64,000 nucleotides of DNA from Thiomicrorhabdus sp. (GCF_963662555.1 NZ_OY759719.1:1508985-1572984), one strand, 5' to 3'; positions 16,866-26,039 are shown, numbered from the stretch's first letter. The notes: a model not told the origin generated them from the letters alone. Numbers and translations are program-made.

Positions 16866-17534
16866 ATGGCTCATAAAATAGTATTGATATGCACAACATT
16901 GGTAATGCTTTTTTCAGTTCAAGCATGGTCTGCAGAAAATTCTAAAAGTGATTTGAAAGTGAAAATCACTGATAAGATAGGCTCTGTAACGCTAATGCAC
17001 AACGGTAAACCTATAGTCGTCCAGCGTAATCAAAATCCCGAAAACACCATCATTGAAGATTACGCATTAACATCAAGAAACTGCCCGCCTTTTTGTGTTC
17101 AACCTATGAATTTATTACCAGGGGTAACTACAATTGGTGAGTTGGAGATGTTGGATTTTCTTAAACGCAAATCAGATGGTGATAAAAGTCTATTAATTAT
17201 CGATTCACGAACGCCTGACTGGGTGGCTAAGGGAACCATTCCTACAGCGATTAATATTCCATGGACTCAACTGTATAGAAAATCTTCAAGCTTTGAAGCC
17301 TTTGTGGTTGAAGGGATTTTAACCGATCGTTTTGGTGCCAAAGTGGAAGACGGAATTTGGGATTTTTCTAATGCAAAAGACCTTGTTATGTTTTGTAACG
17401 GCCCTTGGTGTGGACAATCGCCAACCAATATTAAAACCTTGGTGAGTATGGGTTATCCGGCACATAAAATTTTTTGGTATAGAGGCGGAATGCAAGCTTG
17501 GAATGCTCTTGGATTAACAACCGTAAAACCATAA
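16866..17534 (+). CDS. Secreted rhodanese-domain protein
   Basis: 222 residues from ATG 16866, set by AAGGAG five bases upstream; the frame runs open to 16743 but that extension has no ribosome site and precedes a clean signal peptide (about residues 1-22, ending VQAWSA). The rhodanese domain covers about 85-220 with DSRTPDWVAKGTIPTAINIPW and the active-site loop CNGPWCGQSP, whose first Cys would carry the sulfane sulfur. An NCPPFC motif lies before the domain. Expected in the periplasm, with a role in sulfur transfer or as a thiol relay; the substrate is unknown. Confidence 0.9.
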   Translation: MAHKIVLICTTLVMLFSVQAWSAENSKSDLKVKITDKIGSVTLMHNGKPIVVQRNQNPENTIIEDYALTSRNCPPFCVQPMNLLPGVTTIGELEMLDFLKRKSDGDKSLLIIDSRTPDWVAKGTIPTAINIPWTQLYRKSSSFEAFVVEGILTDRFGAKVEDGIWDFSNAKDLVMFCNGPWCGQSPTNIKTLVSMGYPAHKIFWYRGGMQAWNALGLTTVKP

Positions 17535-17579
17535 TAAACCTTAAAATACGGGTGCGTTTATCTTAATTAAAAGGTCATT

Positions 17580-17590
17580 ACCAGGCCTGT
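17580..17590. repeat. Dispersed motif, 11-mer form (ACCAGGCCTGT)
   Basis: One base is lost from the right arm. It is followed at 34 bases by a GCGGG terminator. Confidence 0.85.
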
Positions 17591-17623
17591 AAATTTTTTT
17601 TGAGATAAACGTTTACAAACAAT

Positions 17624-17657
17624 AACCCGCTTAGCAGTTTGTTAAGCGGGTTTTTTT
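17624..17657 (+). terminator. Terminator of the rhodanese gene
   Basis: AACCCGCTTA/TAAGCGGGTT stem, 9-base loop, seven T. Confidence 0.92.
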
Positions 17658-17786
17658 ATGTCTGTAAAGAAGTAAAAGTAGACAATCAGACCTATAGGTT
17701 GTTTTTGTTCAGTGATAAGTTATTTTAATTTCTTTCAATAAGAAAATATTATAAGATTCTGCCCGAAATAAAAATAGGTGAAAAAA

Positions 17787-17915
17787 ATGTCTGATAAAAC
17801 ACAAAAAAGTATTAAAGCTTCGGCATGGTTTAAATACAGCATTATTGCTGCATTACTTTTGTTAGCTCCAATTACATTGATCAATCAAATAGTATTGCCA
17901 ATGGTTAGTGCTTAG
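17787..17915 (+). CDS. 42-residue single-helix membrane peptide
   Basis: ATG at 17787 with AGGTG 8 bases upstream opens a frame of 42 codons to TAG at 17913. The peptide starts MSDKTQKSIKASAW, has one hydrophobic helix of about 21 residues (YSIIAALLLLAPITLINQIV) and ends MVSA. A good ribosome site, a polar N-terminus, a clean membrane helix and its own terminator all support a real small protein. No family recognised. Such peptides often bind larger membrane complexes, but nothing nearby names the partner. Confidence 0.65.
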   Translation: MSDKTQKSIKASAWFKYSIIAALLLLAPITLINQIVLPMVSA

Positions 17916-17928
17916 TTGACTATATAAA

Positions 17929-17995
17929 TAATTATTATAAAAAAGTAATTATTATAAAAAAGTAACGATTATAAAAAAGTAACGATTATAAAAAG
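17929..17995 (+). repeat. Short tandem repeat after the small membrane peptide
   Basis: About four units of 17-18 bases, TAATTATTATAAAAAAG or TAACGATTATAAAAAAG, start right after the stop and run into the terminator. Confidence 0.85.
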
Positions 17996-18029
17996 CCGAG
18001 TTATCTTTTGAGGTAACTCGGCTTTTTTT
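17991..18029 (+). terminator. Terminator of the small peptide gene
   Basis: AGCCGAGTTA/TAACTCGGCT, 10-base loop, seven T. Confidence 0.93.
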
Positions 18030-18194
18030 ATGGCTTAAAATTAGGAAAGAAATGTTTTTCAACGCTGAATTATCTTGCTGGTAAATAAGTCTATGCATTA
18101 TTTTTTTAGGAGGTGATTAAGTTTGTTGGTAACTATGTGTTGTTTACGATACGATGAAGGATGTTTTTATATTAAATATATTTAAAGAGTCTCG

Positions 18195-19004
18195 ATGATG
18201 AACCAGATTGTTACTTTGAAGCGAAAGATTAATTTACACCTTGTAACCTTTATTTTCAGTTTAATTTTGTTTGTGCCTCAACAAAGCATGGCGGATACCT
18301 TAAGAATTGCAACGGATGAATGGTGTCCTTACGACTGTATTGCTGCTCAGAATGATGGCAAAGTTGGTTATATGGGTGATCTTTTGGTTGCGGCTATGCA
18401 AAGTCGAGGGCATAAAGTTGAGTTTGTAGAGGTTTCATATTCTAGAGGCCTAGAACTGGTTAGAGAAGGCAAATTAGATGGGACGATGGCTTGCTTTAGA
18501 GAGGAAGCACCCGATTTTGTCTTTCCAAAAACGGTTCAAGGAATAAGCAATAGCACTTTCTTTAGTCGCAATGATAATGATTGGCGTTATACAGGAGTAG
18601 ACTCACTTAAGAAGGCTAAAATGATCGGTGTGATTAAAGGGTATGACTATGTTGATCCTGTGGTTATGGATTATATAAATCAACACCCTAACAATGTTTT
18701 GGAAATCACGGGCGAAAAACCTCTAGAAAGACTGTTGCAGATGTTGTTGGCGGGGCGTTTGACTGCGGTTATTGATGATAAGATGGTTCTTGAATACAAA
18801 ATACAACAGATAGGACATGCTGATCAGGTTAAGGTTTCTGGCATGACTGCCGCGGTGATTGATGTTTATACAGGCTTTTCTCCAGCACTTCCAAAATCTA
18901 AGCAATATGCTCAGATTTTGGAAGAGGAAATTGAAAAAATGCGTAAAAGTGGTGAGTTGCAAAAAATCCTGGCGACTTATGGTATCCAAGATTGGCAACC
19001 ATAA
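18195..19004 (+). CDS. Periplasmic solute-binding protein, family 3 (SBP_bac_3)
   Basis: 269 residues. Signal peptide about 1-34 (ends QQSMA). The mature start DTLRIATDEWCPYDC, the VREGKLDGTMACFREEAPDF segment and ERLLQMLLAGRLTAVIDDK are typical of family 3 binding folds. Two Cys close to the N-terminus may pair. No ABC transporter permease is adjacent; instead a membrane diguanylate cyclase starts 18 bases after the stop. The likely role is a periplasmic sensor subunit feeding ligand occupancy to that cyclase rather than transport. Start: two ATG codons in a row, no strong ribosome site. Confidence 0.88.
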   Translation: MMNQIVTLKRKINLHLVTFIFSLILFVPQQSMADTLRIATDEWCPYDCIAAQNDGKVGYMGDLLVAAMQSRGHKVEFVEVSYSRGLELVREGKLDGTMACFREEAPDFVFPKTVQGISNSTFFSRNDNDWRYTGVDSLKKAKMIGVIKGYDYVDPVVMDYINQHPNNVLEITGEKPLERLLQMLLAGRLTAVIDDKMVLEYKIQQIGHADQVKVSGMTAAVIDVYTGFSPALPKSKQYAQILEEEIEKMRKSGELQKILATYGIQDWQP

Positions 19005-19021
19005 GTTTAAGTTAGACGATT

Positions 19022-20371
19022 ATGTTCAAATATAGGCATTCCATTGCACTACATTTATTAGTAGTTATTTTTGGTTTTTATTTTATTGTCACGCTACTGG
19101 TTACCACCATTCAGCTATACAAAGAGTACGAGAACACTAAAAAAACGTTCTACCAAGAAATCCAGTTATTGCCAGCTACTTTTAGCCAGGGGATAAGCGA
19201 CTCTGTCTGGACTTATAATGAAGAATTACTTGAATCCATTTTAAAAGGTGTTTACAACATCCCGATTGTTGTGGGCGTTGAAGTAAAATCTGTTGATCAC
19301 AAAATGAATTATAAAATCGGTGCGGTATTAGATGATCAAGCACGTCCAGTATTTTATGACAGCCAAGGAAAGCTTTCTAAACCAACAGAGACCGGCTTGG
19401 GTTCATCTTCTCTCTTCGGTCACACTTTTCCAATCACTTATAACGGGCCCGCTTTCAAAGAACCGCAATATTTGGGGCAAGTGACCCTTTACTCTAATGA
19501 ACGTCTTGTTTTTGAGCGAGTTAAATACGGTTTCTTTTTGATTCTGATTAACTCAGTTGTGAAAACCTTTGCACTTTGGTTAATTATTTTTTATTTCATC
19601 AAGCGTTATTTGGGTAAACCTCTCAATGAGTTTACCGATAAGATTAAGAATCAAGATATCAATGAACCTAAACCAATCACTTTAGAGCTACCTTGGTCTG
19701 ATAAGAATGAAATACAGATTCTGAAAGGCAGTTATAACCAAATGATTGAAGAGCTAAATACCAAACAGCAGGCATTGGTAACGCTTAATGCCGAACTAGA
19801 TCAAATGGTTAAAGTTCGCACACATCAGCTTGAAAAGGCGAAAGATGAAGCTGAAGTACTTGCTTCTACAGATATGTTAACCAACTTAAAGACACGTCGT
19901 GCTTTTTTTGAAATAGGCAATCATCTATTTAATGAGGCCACACGTACTGGTGATCATTTGAGTATGATTATGATGGATATAGACCACTTTAAAACAATCA
20001 ATGATACTTATGGGCACTCGGCCGGAGATAAAGTGCTTGCTACTTTTGCTCAAACAATTTCATCGCTTGTTCGTACTTCAGATTTGACTGGGCGAATTGG
20101 CGGTGAAGAATTTGCCCTGATTCTAGCCAGAACAGATGAACAGGGTGCTAAGCAGTTAGCGGAAAAAATTCGTCAGGCATTTATGGCTATTCAAGTGGAA
20201 TACGAGGGACAAATCATTACCAGTAGTGCTAGTTTTGGTGTAATTGAAGCCGATACAAAAGCTTTCACTTTGGATGAAGCTTTAGCTTTATCGGATCAGG
20301 CACTATATGAAGCTAAGCATCGAGGTAGGAACCAAGTAGTCTGTTACAGTGAGCTTAACTCAGTGTCTTGA
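19022..20371 (+). CDS. Membrane diguanylate cyclase (GGDEF) with periplasmic sensor
   Basis: 449 residues. Membrane helix about 11-32, periplasmic domain about 40-170, second helix about 177-197 (FFLILINSVVKTFALWLIIFYFI), a HAMP-like linker and coiled coil (about 200-280), then GGDEF about 285-445. The active site reads GGEEF near residue 360. The inhibitory I-site RxxD (RTSD) lies five residues before it, so product feedback is expected. It should make cyclic di-GMP. The upstream binding-protein gene is 18 bases away, so the two form a probable two-subunit sensor. Confidence 0.93.
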   Translation: MFKYRHSIALHLLVVIFGFYFIVTLLVTTIQLYKEYENTKKTFYQEIQLLPATFSQGISDSVWTYNEELLESILKGVYNIPIVVGVEVKSVDHKMNYKIGAVLDDQARPVFYDSQGKLSKPTETGLGSSSLFGHTFPITYNGPAFKEPQYLGQVTLYSNERLVFERVKYGFFLILINSVVKTFALWLIIFYFIKRYLGKPLNEFTDKIKNQDINEPKPITLELPWSDKNEIQILKGSYNQMIEELNTKQQALVTLNAELDQMVKVRTHQLEKAKDEAEVLASTDMLTNLKTRRAFFEIGNHLFNEATRTGDHLSMIMMDIDHFKTINDTYGHSAGDKVLATFAQTISSLVRTSDLTGRIGGEEFALILARTDEQGAKQLAEKIRQAFMAIQVEYEGQIITSSASFGVIEADTKAFTLDEALALSDQALYEAKHRGRNQVVCYSELNSVS

Positions 20372-20445
20372 ACAAATAATAGACAACAACAGATATTAAT
20401 AATTCGATCAATAGGGCAGGCTCGATTGATTTGATGTCATAAATA

Positions 20446-20457
20446 ACCAGGCCTGGT
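20446..20457. repeat. Dispersed palindrome ACCAGGCCTGGT
   Basis: Perfect copy in the 438-base gap between two GGDEF genes. No terminator directly follows on the plus strand until the csp-type hairpin at 20522. Confidence 0.93.
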
Positions 20458-20521
20458 AAATTTAAAAATACTGTTATTTATGATTGGTTCAGAACTTATT
20501 TAGAACTCAAATAAAAGACAC

Positions 20522-20550
20522 AAAAAAAGGAAGCAATTGCTTCCTTTTTT
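20522..20550. terminator. Terminator hairpin duplicated with the broken cold-shock gene
   Basis: AAGGAAGC AATT GCTTCCTT with A and T runs, identical to the hairpin at 22511-22539. Confidence 0.88.
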
Positions 20551-20678
20551 ATTGGCTTTTGAAACCATCACCAGAGTATGCTCTAAAATGATCAAAAATC
20601 TCTGAATCAGATTCCTTTTCTAGAAGACCAATACATTGTTTGTTGAACCACATAACGGTTTTTTACTGTATTAGACGG
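20551..20678 (-). pseudogene. Broken cold-shock (csp) gene copy
   Basis: The sequence aligns with the intact cold-shock gene at 22567-22776 along its promoter-proximal half and with its terminator, but about 100 bases are missing. The junction falls at TTTTGAAACC, which occurs twice in the intact copy (about 22547 and 22652), so slippage or recombination between these short repeats explains the deletion. The start codon is gone (CAT on the plus strand became CGG) and further substitutions are scattered. It lies in the same orientation as the intact gene, on the other side of the 20810 GGDEF gene. Confidence 0.9.
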
Positions 20679-20809
20679 CACTAAATGAGTACATCTAATC
20701 ATTTATGGTAGGCTAAATTAAATCAAATTGCATATTGGGTATGGTTCTGTTGAAGTATGCTTGGAGAATTTAATTTTTCTATTTTCAAGGATTCTTTCAG
20801 GAAAAAAGA

Positions 20810-22450
20810 ATGAACCATTGCAACTGTTTCAATCTTAACAAGGCATTGCTTTTTACAATTTTGCTAATAAGCCTAGTATTTACTAGTCGAGTTTATGCTC
20901 AAGCCCCAAATATTACTTGGCAGTTGTATAGCATTGATAAAGGTCAGCAGTTTGACCCTCGTCACCCCGAGTCTATAAATAATCTAAAAAAAGTGGATGA
21001 TATTTCCTTAGTAGGTGGTCATTACTTATATTCTGGCGAGGTGAAGATAAATCGAGATGACTTTTATGTGGTCGATTTCAAAAATACATCCACGATAGAC
21101 CATTTTTCTTTTTATCTTTACGACCAAAAAAATAGACTGATTGCCAATGCATCTGGTGGTAGTGGCAGTAGTGAGCCAAACCCGTTTTTTCTTCGCCATG
21201 GGCGAACATTTCATTTGAAACCAGGGGAATATAAACTGCTTGCAGAAGTATCTTCCCCTTATTTTATTGCTGAACCAGTTCCCTTTGTTGATCACCTTGC
21301 CAATTATGAGCAGGAGATTAAAATTGGCAATGCCATAGTCTTGATTGGTATTGGTATTTTCCTGTCGATGGGAATTTATTACGGAGCACTTTCTTTTGCT
21401 CGTTCGCGTAATACAGAGATTCTTTACGCTTTATTTATCTTTTCTAATTTGTTATTTAATGCGGGGGCTCACCAGGTTCTTTCCCAGCTATTTAACCTGC
21501 ATAATTTTTATCTGATTTCCTTTCCCATCGTTATTTCTAATTTTATTTATGTACTCTTCGTTATGAAGCTTTTGGAAATACACCCAAGAAAAAACAAAAA
21601 ACTTTATATCTGGGGAATCGCGACCCTTATTGTTCTGGCTTTATTTGCACTGTATGCAATTTTGTCACCACATTGGGTGAATGAGATGGCTCGCTATGGC
21701 GTATGGGGTTTTTTATTATATGGATTAGTAGCAGGTGTTACTTGTTCTATTCAAGGTAGTGTTGTGGCACGTTTATATTTAGTTGCTCTGGTGGCTTTCA
21801 TCGCCCTTGCGAGCATGGCCACTTTGCCAACTAAATTGGGCTCAGATACCATTTACGTTGAGCACTATGGATTGGCAGCTATTGCAGTAGAAGCTATTCT
21901 GCTTGCACTGGTACTCACTTATCAGGTTGGTAAACTTTACCGTGAGCGAATGAGTATGTTACTACGGTTAGATCATAGTAATAAATTGGCTCATACCGAT
22001 GCTGTGACCCAAATTCCAAATCGACATGCTTTAGAAACTCAATTGGATGCAATGGCACAACACTCCTCTTTAACTTATGTTGATATGGATAATCTGAAGT
22101 ACTACAACGATCGTTATGGGCATGCAAAGGGGGATGAGATGTTAACAACTTTTGCTAAATTAATGCTTCAAGGTATGGATAAAGAGGGCTGTATTTATCG
22201 AGTGGGTGGAGACGAGTTTGCAGTAATCTGCACCGATGGTGATGAGAAAAGGGTGCAGACTTTAATTGAGAATGTTGTTGATGAAATGAAACAACTTGGT
22301 TTTGATAATGTTGGTGTGAGTTCTGGTGTAGCCTTTAGGCATGAGGTAACGAACACATCAGAGTTAAAACATTTGGCGGATATGCGTATGTACGAAAATA
22401 AACGACAACGTAAAATGCAAAACAATTACCGAGCTGATATGGCCAGATAA
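20810..22450 (+). CDS. 7TM-DISM diguanylate cyclase
   Basis: 546 residues. Signal peptide about 1-30 (ends SRVYA), periplasmic 7TMR-DISMED2-like domain about 35-165, seven membrane helices about 172-385, then a GGDEF domain (about 395-540). The active motif is RVGGDEF near residue 465 and the substrate helix has YYNDRYGHAKGDE. The expected I-site RxxD is not present (MDKE instead), so product inhibition is probably absent, unlike in the cyclase at 19022. It lies between an intact and a broken cold-shock gene, as if a duplicated segment brackets it. Confidence 0.92.
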   Translation: MNHCNCFNLNKALLFTILLISLVFTSRVYAQAPNITWQLYSIDKGQQFDPRHPESINNLKKVDDISLVGGHYLYSGEVKINRDDFYVVDFKNTSTIDHFSFYLYDQKNRLIANASGGSGSSEPNPFFLRHGRTFHLKPGEYKLLAEVSSPYFIAEPVPFVDHLANYEQEIKIGNAIVLIGIGIFLSMGIYYGALSFARSRNTEILYALFIFSNLLFNAGAHQVLSQLFNLHNFYLISFPIVISNFIYVLFVMKLLEIHPRKNKKLYIWGIATLIVLALFALYAILSPHWVNEMARYGVWGFLLYGLVAGVTCSIQGSVVARLYLVALVAFIALASMATLPTKLGSDTIYVEHYGLAAIAVEAILLALVLTYQVGKLYRERMSMLLRLDHSNKLAHTDAVTQIPNRHALETQLDAMAQHSSLTYVDMDNLKYYNDRYGHAKGDEMLTTFAKLMLQGMDKEGCIYRVGGDEFAVICTDGDEKRVQTLIENVVDEMKQLGFDNVGVSSGVAFRHEVTNTSELKHLADMRMYENKRQRKMQNNYRADMAR

Positions 22451-22510
22451 GTATATGATTAAAGGTTAACTGAAAGCGTTAATAGAGTAATCACTCAAAT
22501 TTTAGACACA

Positions 22511-22539
22511 AAAAAAGGAAGCAATTGCTTCCTTTTTTT
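22511..22539. terminator. Terminator of the cold-shock gene (works for either strand)
   Basis: AAGGAAGC AATT GCTTCCTT flanked by A and T runs, between the convergent GGDEF and cold-shock genes. Confidence 0.92.
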
Positions 22540-22566
22540 ATTGGCTTTTGAAACCGTGGCTATTGA

Positions 22567-22776
22567 TTAGATAGCAACGATGTTCTCAGCTTGTGGACCT
22601 TTAGGACCTTGAGTTACTGTGAACCCAACTTGTTGACCTTCAGCAAGGGTTTTGAAACCGTCACCAGAGATTGCACTGAAGTGAGCAAAAACATCTGGAC
22701 CAGATTCCTGTTCTAGAAAACCAAAACCTTTTGCTTCGTTGAACCACTTAACGGTTCCTTTTACTGTATTAGACAT
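22567..22776 (-). CDS. Cold-shock-domain protein (CspA family)
   Basis: 69 residues, the standard CspA size. RNA-binding motifs RNP1 (KGFGFL, residues 16-21) and RNP2 (VFAHF, 29-33) are intact, with [10 protein letters not shown] before them. It binds single-stranded RNA as a chaperone. The start follows a GGTAC-type ribosome area after a long AT-rich 5' region (22777-22870) that may act as the cold-responsive leader known in this family. A broken copy lies at 20551-20678. Confidence 0.96.
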   Translation of the reverse strand: MSNTVKGTVKWFNEAKGFGFLEQESGPDVFAHFSAISGDGFKTLAEGQQVGFTVTQGPKGPQAENIVAI

Positions 22777-23161
22777 AATAATGTACCTGTATTTTTAATA
22801 GATTTGCGTCATAAAAAATATGACTTGTATAGCAGTGGAATTTTGACTTTACTTTAAAAACTTCAGGACGGGTAATACGAATAAAACAACGAAATGTAGG
22901 ATATAAATTGTAGGCTTTCTTTCTTGCTGGAACTGACTATACATAGATTACTGCTTAATGTCGAGGTTTATATTTTTTATTTTTGATTGTTAACTTTTTG
23001 TACAGGAGCTTGTCCATTAGTCGTTTCTCATACAATGGTTAAGCTGGGTTAATAAGGGTATAAGTTTTAATTGTGCGACAATTTGTCACATTGTTTTTGA
23101 CCCCGTTATGCATAAAAATGCTTATCTTTAAAATTAACTCAAAGACAAGAAGTAAACCGTC
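22777..23161. promoter_or_regulatory. Divergent regulatory region, csp and TonB receptor
   Basis: The left part is the AT-rich csp leader. At 23077-23087 lies GACAATTTGTC, a palindrome about 75 bases before the receptor start. It resembles the arms GACAA/TTGTC of the E. coli CusR copper box but with one central base fewer. It is offered only as a candidate metal-regulator site. Confidence 0.4.
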
Positions 23162-25354
23162 ATGAAAAAGAAAATTATTGCCTCAATCATCACGACTATG
23201 ATGTCGCCTGTGATTTATGCCCAGGAACTTCCACCAATCGAAGTTATTGGAAGTTCGCAAGAGATTAACAAAGAAAAAATATCTAAAGATGATATTGAAT
23301 CAAAAGTTAGCTCAAGTAGTGATGTTGCAGATATTCTGATTGAATCTCCGACTGTTTCGGTAAATCAAGCGGGTGGTATTTCTGGCTTTCCAGTTATTCG
23401 TGGTATTGCTGATGATCGTCTAGACGTTCAATTAAACGGTATGCCATTATTGTCGTCTTGCCCAAATCATATGAATACACCATTGTCTTATACTTCGCCT
23501 TCACAGGTTGATTCGATTGAAATTTACCCAAGTATTACACCAGTAAGTGTAGGTGGAGATAGTATTGGTGGCAGTATTTTAGTGAAGTCAGATACGCCTT
23601 ACTTTGCCCCTACATCAGAAACGGTTACCCAGGGTGAAATAGGTGCTTATTACCGTAGCAATGGAAATGCTAAAGGTGGCAATGTTTCGGTTACTACAGC
23701 CAGTGATAAGCTGAGTCTGACTTATAAAGGCAATGCGGCAACGTCTGAAAACTATTATGCGGCGAGTGATTTTAAAACCTTTACCACGACGACTAAATCT
23801 ACATCAGGTACCGATTTTACTTCTGGAACAGAAGGTACTACAACCGATAAAGATGAAGTGGCTGGAACCGCTTATGAAGTGATTAACCACAGTCTTGGTT
23901 TTGCCTATAAAGGTGATGATAGCCTTTTTCAAGCAACTGTTACTAAGCAGTCTGCTCCTTACGAGCAATATCCAAATCAGCGTATGGATATGACAGATAA
24001 TGATAGTACGAAATTAAACCTGTCTTACGACAAATCATTGGATTGGGGTGAGTTGAAAGTATCCGCTTATAAAGAGCGAGTTGACCATGAAATGGCCTTT
24101 ATGGATTATAAAATCCAAACACAAATGCCAATGGATACTGCCAGTGACACAATAGGTGCAAAAGTCTCAGCAATTATTCCACTTGATTCATCGAGTGAGC
24201 TAAATGTGGGAACGGAACTTCAACAATTTACCTTGGATGACTATTGGGATCCAAACCCTGCATCAGTTGGTATGAGTCCAAATACTTTTTGGAACATCAA
24301 TAATGGTACGCGTGATCGTTATGCGGCATTTGCTGAGTGGACTAAAGAGGTTGATAAGTGGAAAACTCGTATAGGTGCACGTTATGAAATGGTGAATATG
24401 AATGCGGATGACGTTAATGGATATCACGATTCTGATACCTTCACTAAAGGTATGATGACGATGACCACTAATGAAGCGACTCAAGCAGCGGCTTTTAATG
24501 CATCAGATCGTTCTGTTACTGATCATAATATTAATGTAACTGCCTTAACCAGTTATAAAGACAGTGATAACTTTGATATAGAGATGGGCCTTGCACGTCA
24601 AGTTCGCTCACCAGATTTATATGAGAGATACACTTGGTCAACTTGGCCGATGGCTGCGGTAATGAATAACTTTGTAGGTGATGGTAATGGTTATGTAGGT
24701 GATATTAATCTTAAACCTGAAACCGCTTATACCGTTAGTGCAAACTTTGATTGGCATGCTGCAAACCAGAAAGATTGGGGCTTGCAAATTATGCCGTACT
24801 TCTCGCATGTTGAAGATTATATTGATGCAGTGGCATTAACAAGTAACAGTACATTTAATGTATTGAAGTACACTAACCAATCAGCCCGAATTTATGGTTT
24901 AGATATTGCAGCAAATCGTAAACTTGCAGAGAGTGCTTATGGTGATTGGCAGGTTAAAACCAAAGTAAATTATACTCGCGGTACAAACTTAGAAACGGAT
25001 GATAATCTTTATAACATTATGCCGCTTAATGCCACAGTGACAGTAATGCAAAAATGGAAAGGTTGGAATAACGCAGTTGAATGGTTATTGGTCAGTGACA
25101 AAACTGATGTTTCTGAAGTTCGCAATGAACTTAAAACAGCAGGTTATACCTTGGTTAATTTAAGAGCGAGTTATGGTTGGAAAAACACACGTATTGATTT
25201 TGGTGTAGAGAACTTATTTAACCACGCTTATGATTTGCCAACAGGTGGTGCTTATACTGGTGAGGGCAAAACAATGTCTATGACAGGTATTCCACTGCTT
25301 TCAGTAGCAGGTAGAGGCAGAAGCTTTTATGCTGGCTTAAATGTTAAGTTCTAA
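23162..25354 (+). CDS. TonB-dependent outer-membrane receptor, copper-receptor (OprC) like
   Basis: 730 residues. Signal peptide about 1-20 (ends VIYA), a TonB box region (PPIEVIG), plug domain about 35-150, barrel to the C-terminal Phe typical of outer-membrane proteins. The plug carries CPNHM (Cys100, Met104, a CxxxM pair) and the barrel HEM (His309, Met311, an HxM pair). OprC of Pseudomonas binds copper through CxxxM and HxM residues at comparable places, so copper is the best guess. A palindrome upstream may respond to metal. No other copper gene is adjacent. Confidence 0.85.
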   Translation: MKKKIIASIITTMMSPVIYAQELPPIEVIGSSQEINKEKISKDDIESKVSSSSDVADILIESPTVSVNQAGGISGFPVIRGIADDRLDVQLNGMPLLSSCPNHMNTPLSYTSPSQVDSIEIYPSITPVSVGGDSIGGSILVKSDTPYFAPTSETVTQGEIGAYYRSNGNAKGGNVSVTTASDKLSLTYKGNAATSENYYAASDFKTFTTTTKSTSGTDFTSGTEGTTTDKDEVAGTAYEVINHSLGFAYKGDDSLFQATVTKQSAPYEQYPNQRMDMTDNDSTKLNLSYDKSLDWGELKVSAYKERVDHEMAFMDYKIQTQMPMDTASDTIGAKVSAIIPLDSSSELNVGTELQQFTLDDYWDPNPASVGMSPNTFWNINNGTRDRYAAFAEWTKEVDKWKTRIGARYEMVNMNADDVNGYHDSDTFTKGMMTMTTNEATQAAAFNASDRSVTDHNINVTALTSYKDSDNFDIEMGLARQVRSPDLYERYTWSTWPMAAVMNNFVGDGNGYVGDINLKPETAYTVSANFDWHAANQKDWGLQIMPYFSHVEDYIDAVALTSNSTFNVLKYTNQSARIYGLDIAANRKLAESAYGDWQVKTKVNYTRGTNLETDDNLYNIMPLNATVTVMQKWKGWNNAVEWLLVSDKTDVSEVRNELKTAGYTLVNLRASYGWKNTRIDFGVENLFNHAYDLPTGGAYTGEGKTMSMTGIPLLSVAGRGRSFYAGLNVKF

Positions 25355-25419
25355 CTGGAATTTAAATATAAAGAGTTAGAGCTTTATAATACGCAGGCAA
25401 GGTAAAATGAAATAAATTT

Positions 25420-25431
25420 ACCAGGCCTGGT
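25420..25431. repeat. Dispersed palindrome ACCAGGCCTGGT
   Basis: Perfect, flanks TTT/AAAA, 10 bases before the receptor terminator. Confidence 0.95.
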
Positions 25432-25441
25432 AAAAACACAA

Positions 25442-25480
25442 AACCCCGCTAAACAAAGTATGTTTAGCGGGGTTTTTTAT
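25442..25480 (+). terminator. Terminator of the TonB receptor gene
   Basis: AACCCCGCTAAACA/TGTTTAGCGGGGTT, 14-bp stem, then T-run. Confidence 0.95.
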
Positions 25481-25775
25481 TTGTTTTTGTTGTTTAGTTT
25501 TCTATGCTTATTAATTGTTTACTTAATTGCTTACTTAATTGTTTGGTTGATAATCAATCAGTGCTTAAGTTCTTTTCAGAGCATGGCTTGATGTTGTCGA
25601 CAATTATTAAACACAAGTGGATATTACCTTAAACCCGTTAGCCGAAAGAACGTGATTCAGTGAAATTGTAACTTGCTTTCAGATTTGAATTTACAAACTT
25701 CAAGTCAAAGGTATTTAAATCAAAATTACGGCCACCGGGTTTAAATGTTTTTTGGCAATTAGAGGCTAGTTAACA
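25481..25775. other. Non-coding gap after the TonB receptor
   Basis: AT-rich, with TTGTTTACTTAATTG-type short repeats near 25515-25545. No gene or RNA recognised. Confidence 0.5.
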
Positions 25776-26039
25776 TTAATACTGTATGCGATGTTTTTCA
25801 ATTTTGTGAAATTGCATCAAAACCACATTAAACAAAATAACATCTAAAACGATATTAAAGAGTAAGTAAAACGCCGTTTGGTAATGTGATAAAAAGAAAG
25901 GTAAACCAATATCTTGAATAAGATGAGAAACAATAATGTAGTTAACAATAAATAAAGGAATACTAAAGATAAGTGCTTTTTTAAACGCTTGTTTGCCTGG
26001 TGAATACAGTGTTTGTGTTGCTTCCATGTTGTGCTCCAT
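25776..26039 (-). CDS. Small two-helix membrane protein, unknown function
   Basis: 87 residues. Two hydrophobic helices, about 22-43 (ALIFSIPLFIVNYIIVSHLI) and about 55-77 (AFYLLFNIVLDVILFNVVLM), joined by a short loop. Two starts are possible: ATG at 26039 behind AGGA, or ATG at 26027 behind GGAG, both well spaced. The arrangement recalls two-helix DUF2798-type proteins, but I do not claim the family. It is transcribed alone toward the TonB receptor gene. Confidence 0.6.
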   Translation of the reverse strand: MEHNMEATQTLYSPGKQAFKKALIFSIPLFIVNYIIVSHLIQDIGLPFFLSHYQTAFYLLFNIVLDVILFNVVLMQFHKIEKHRIQY

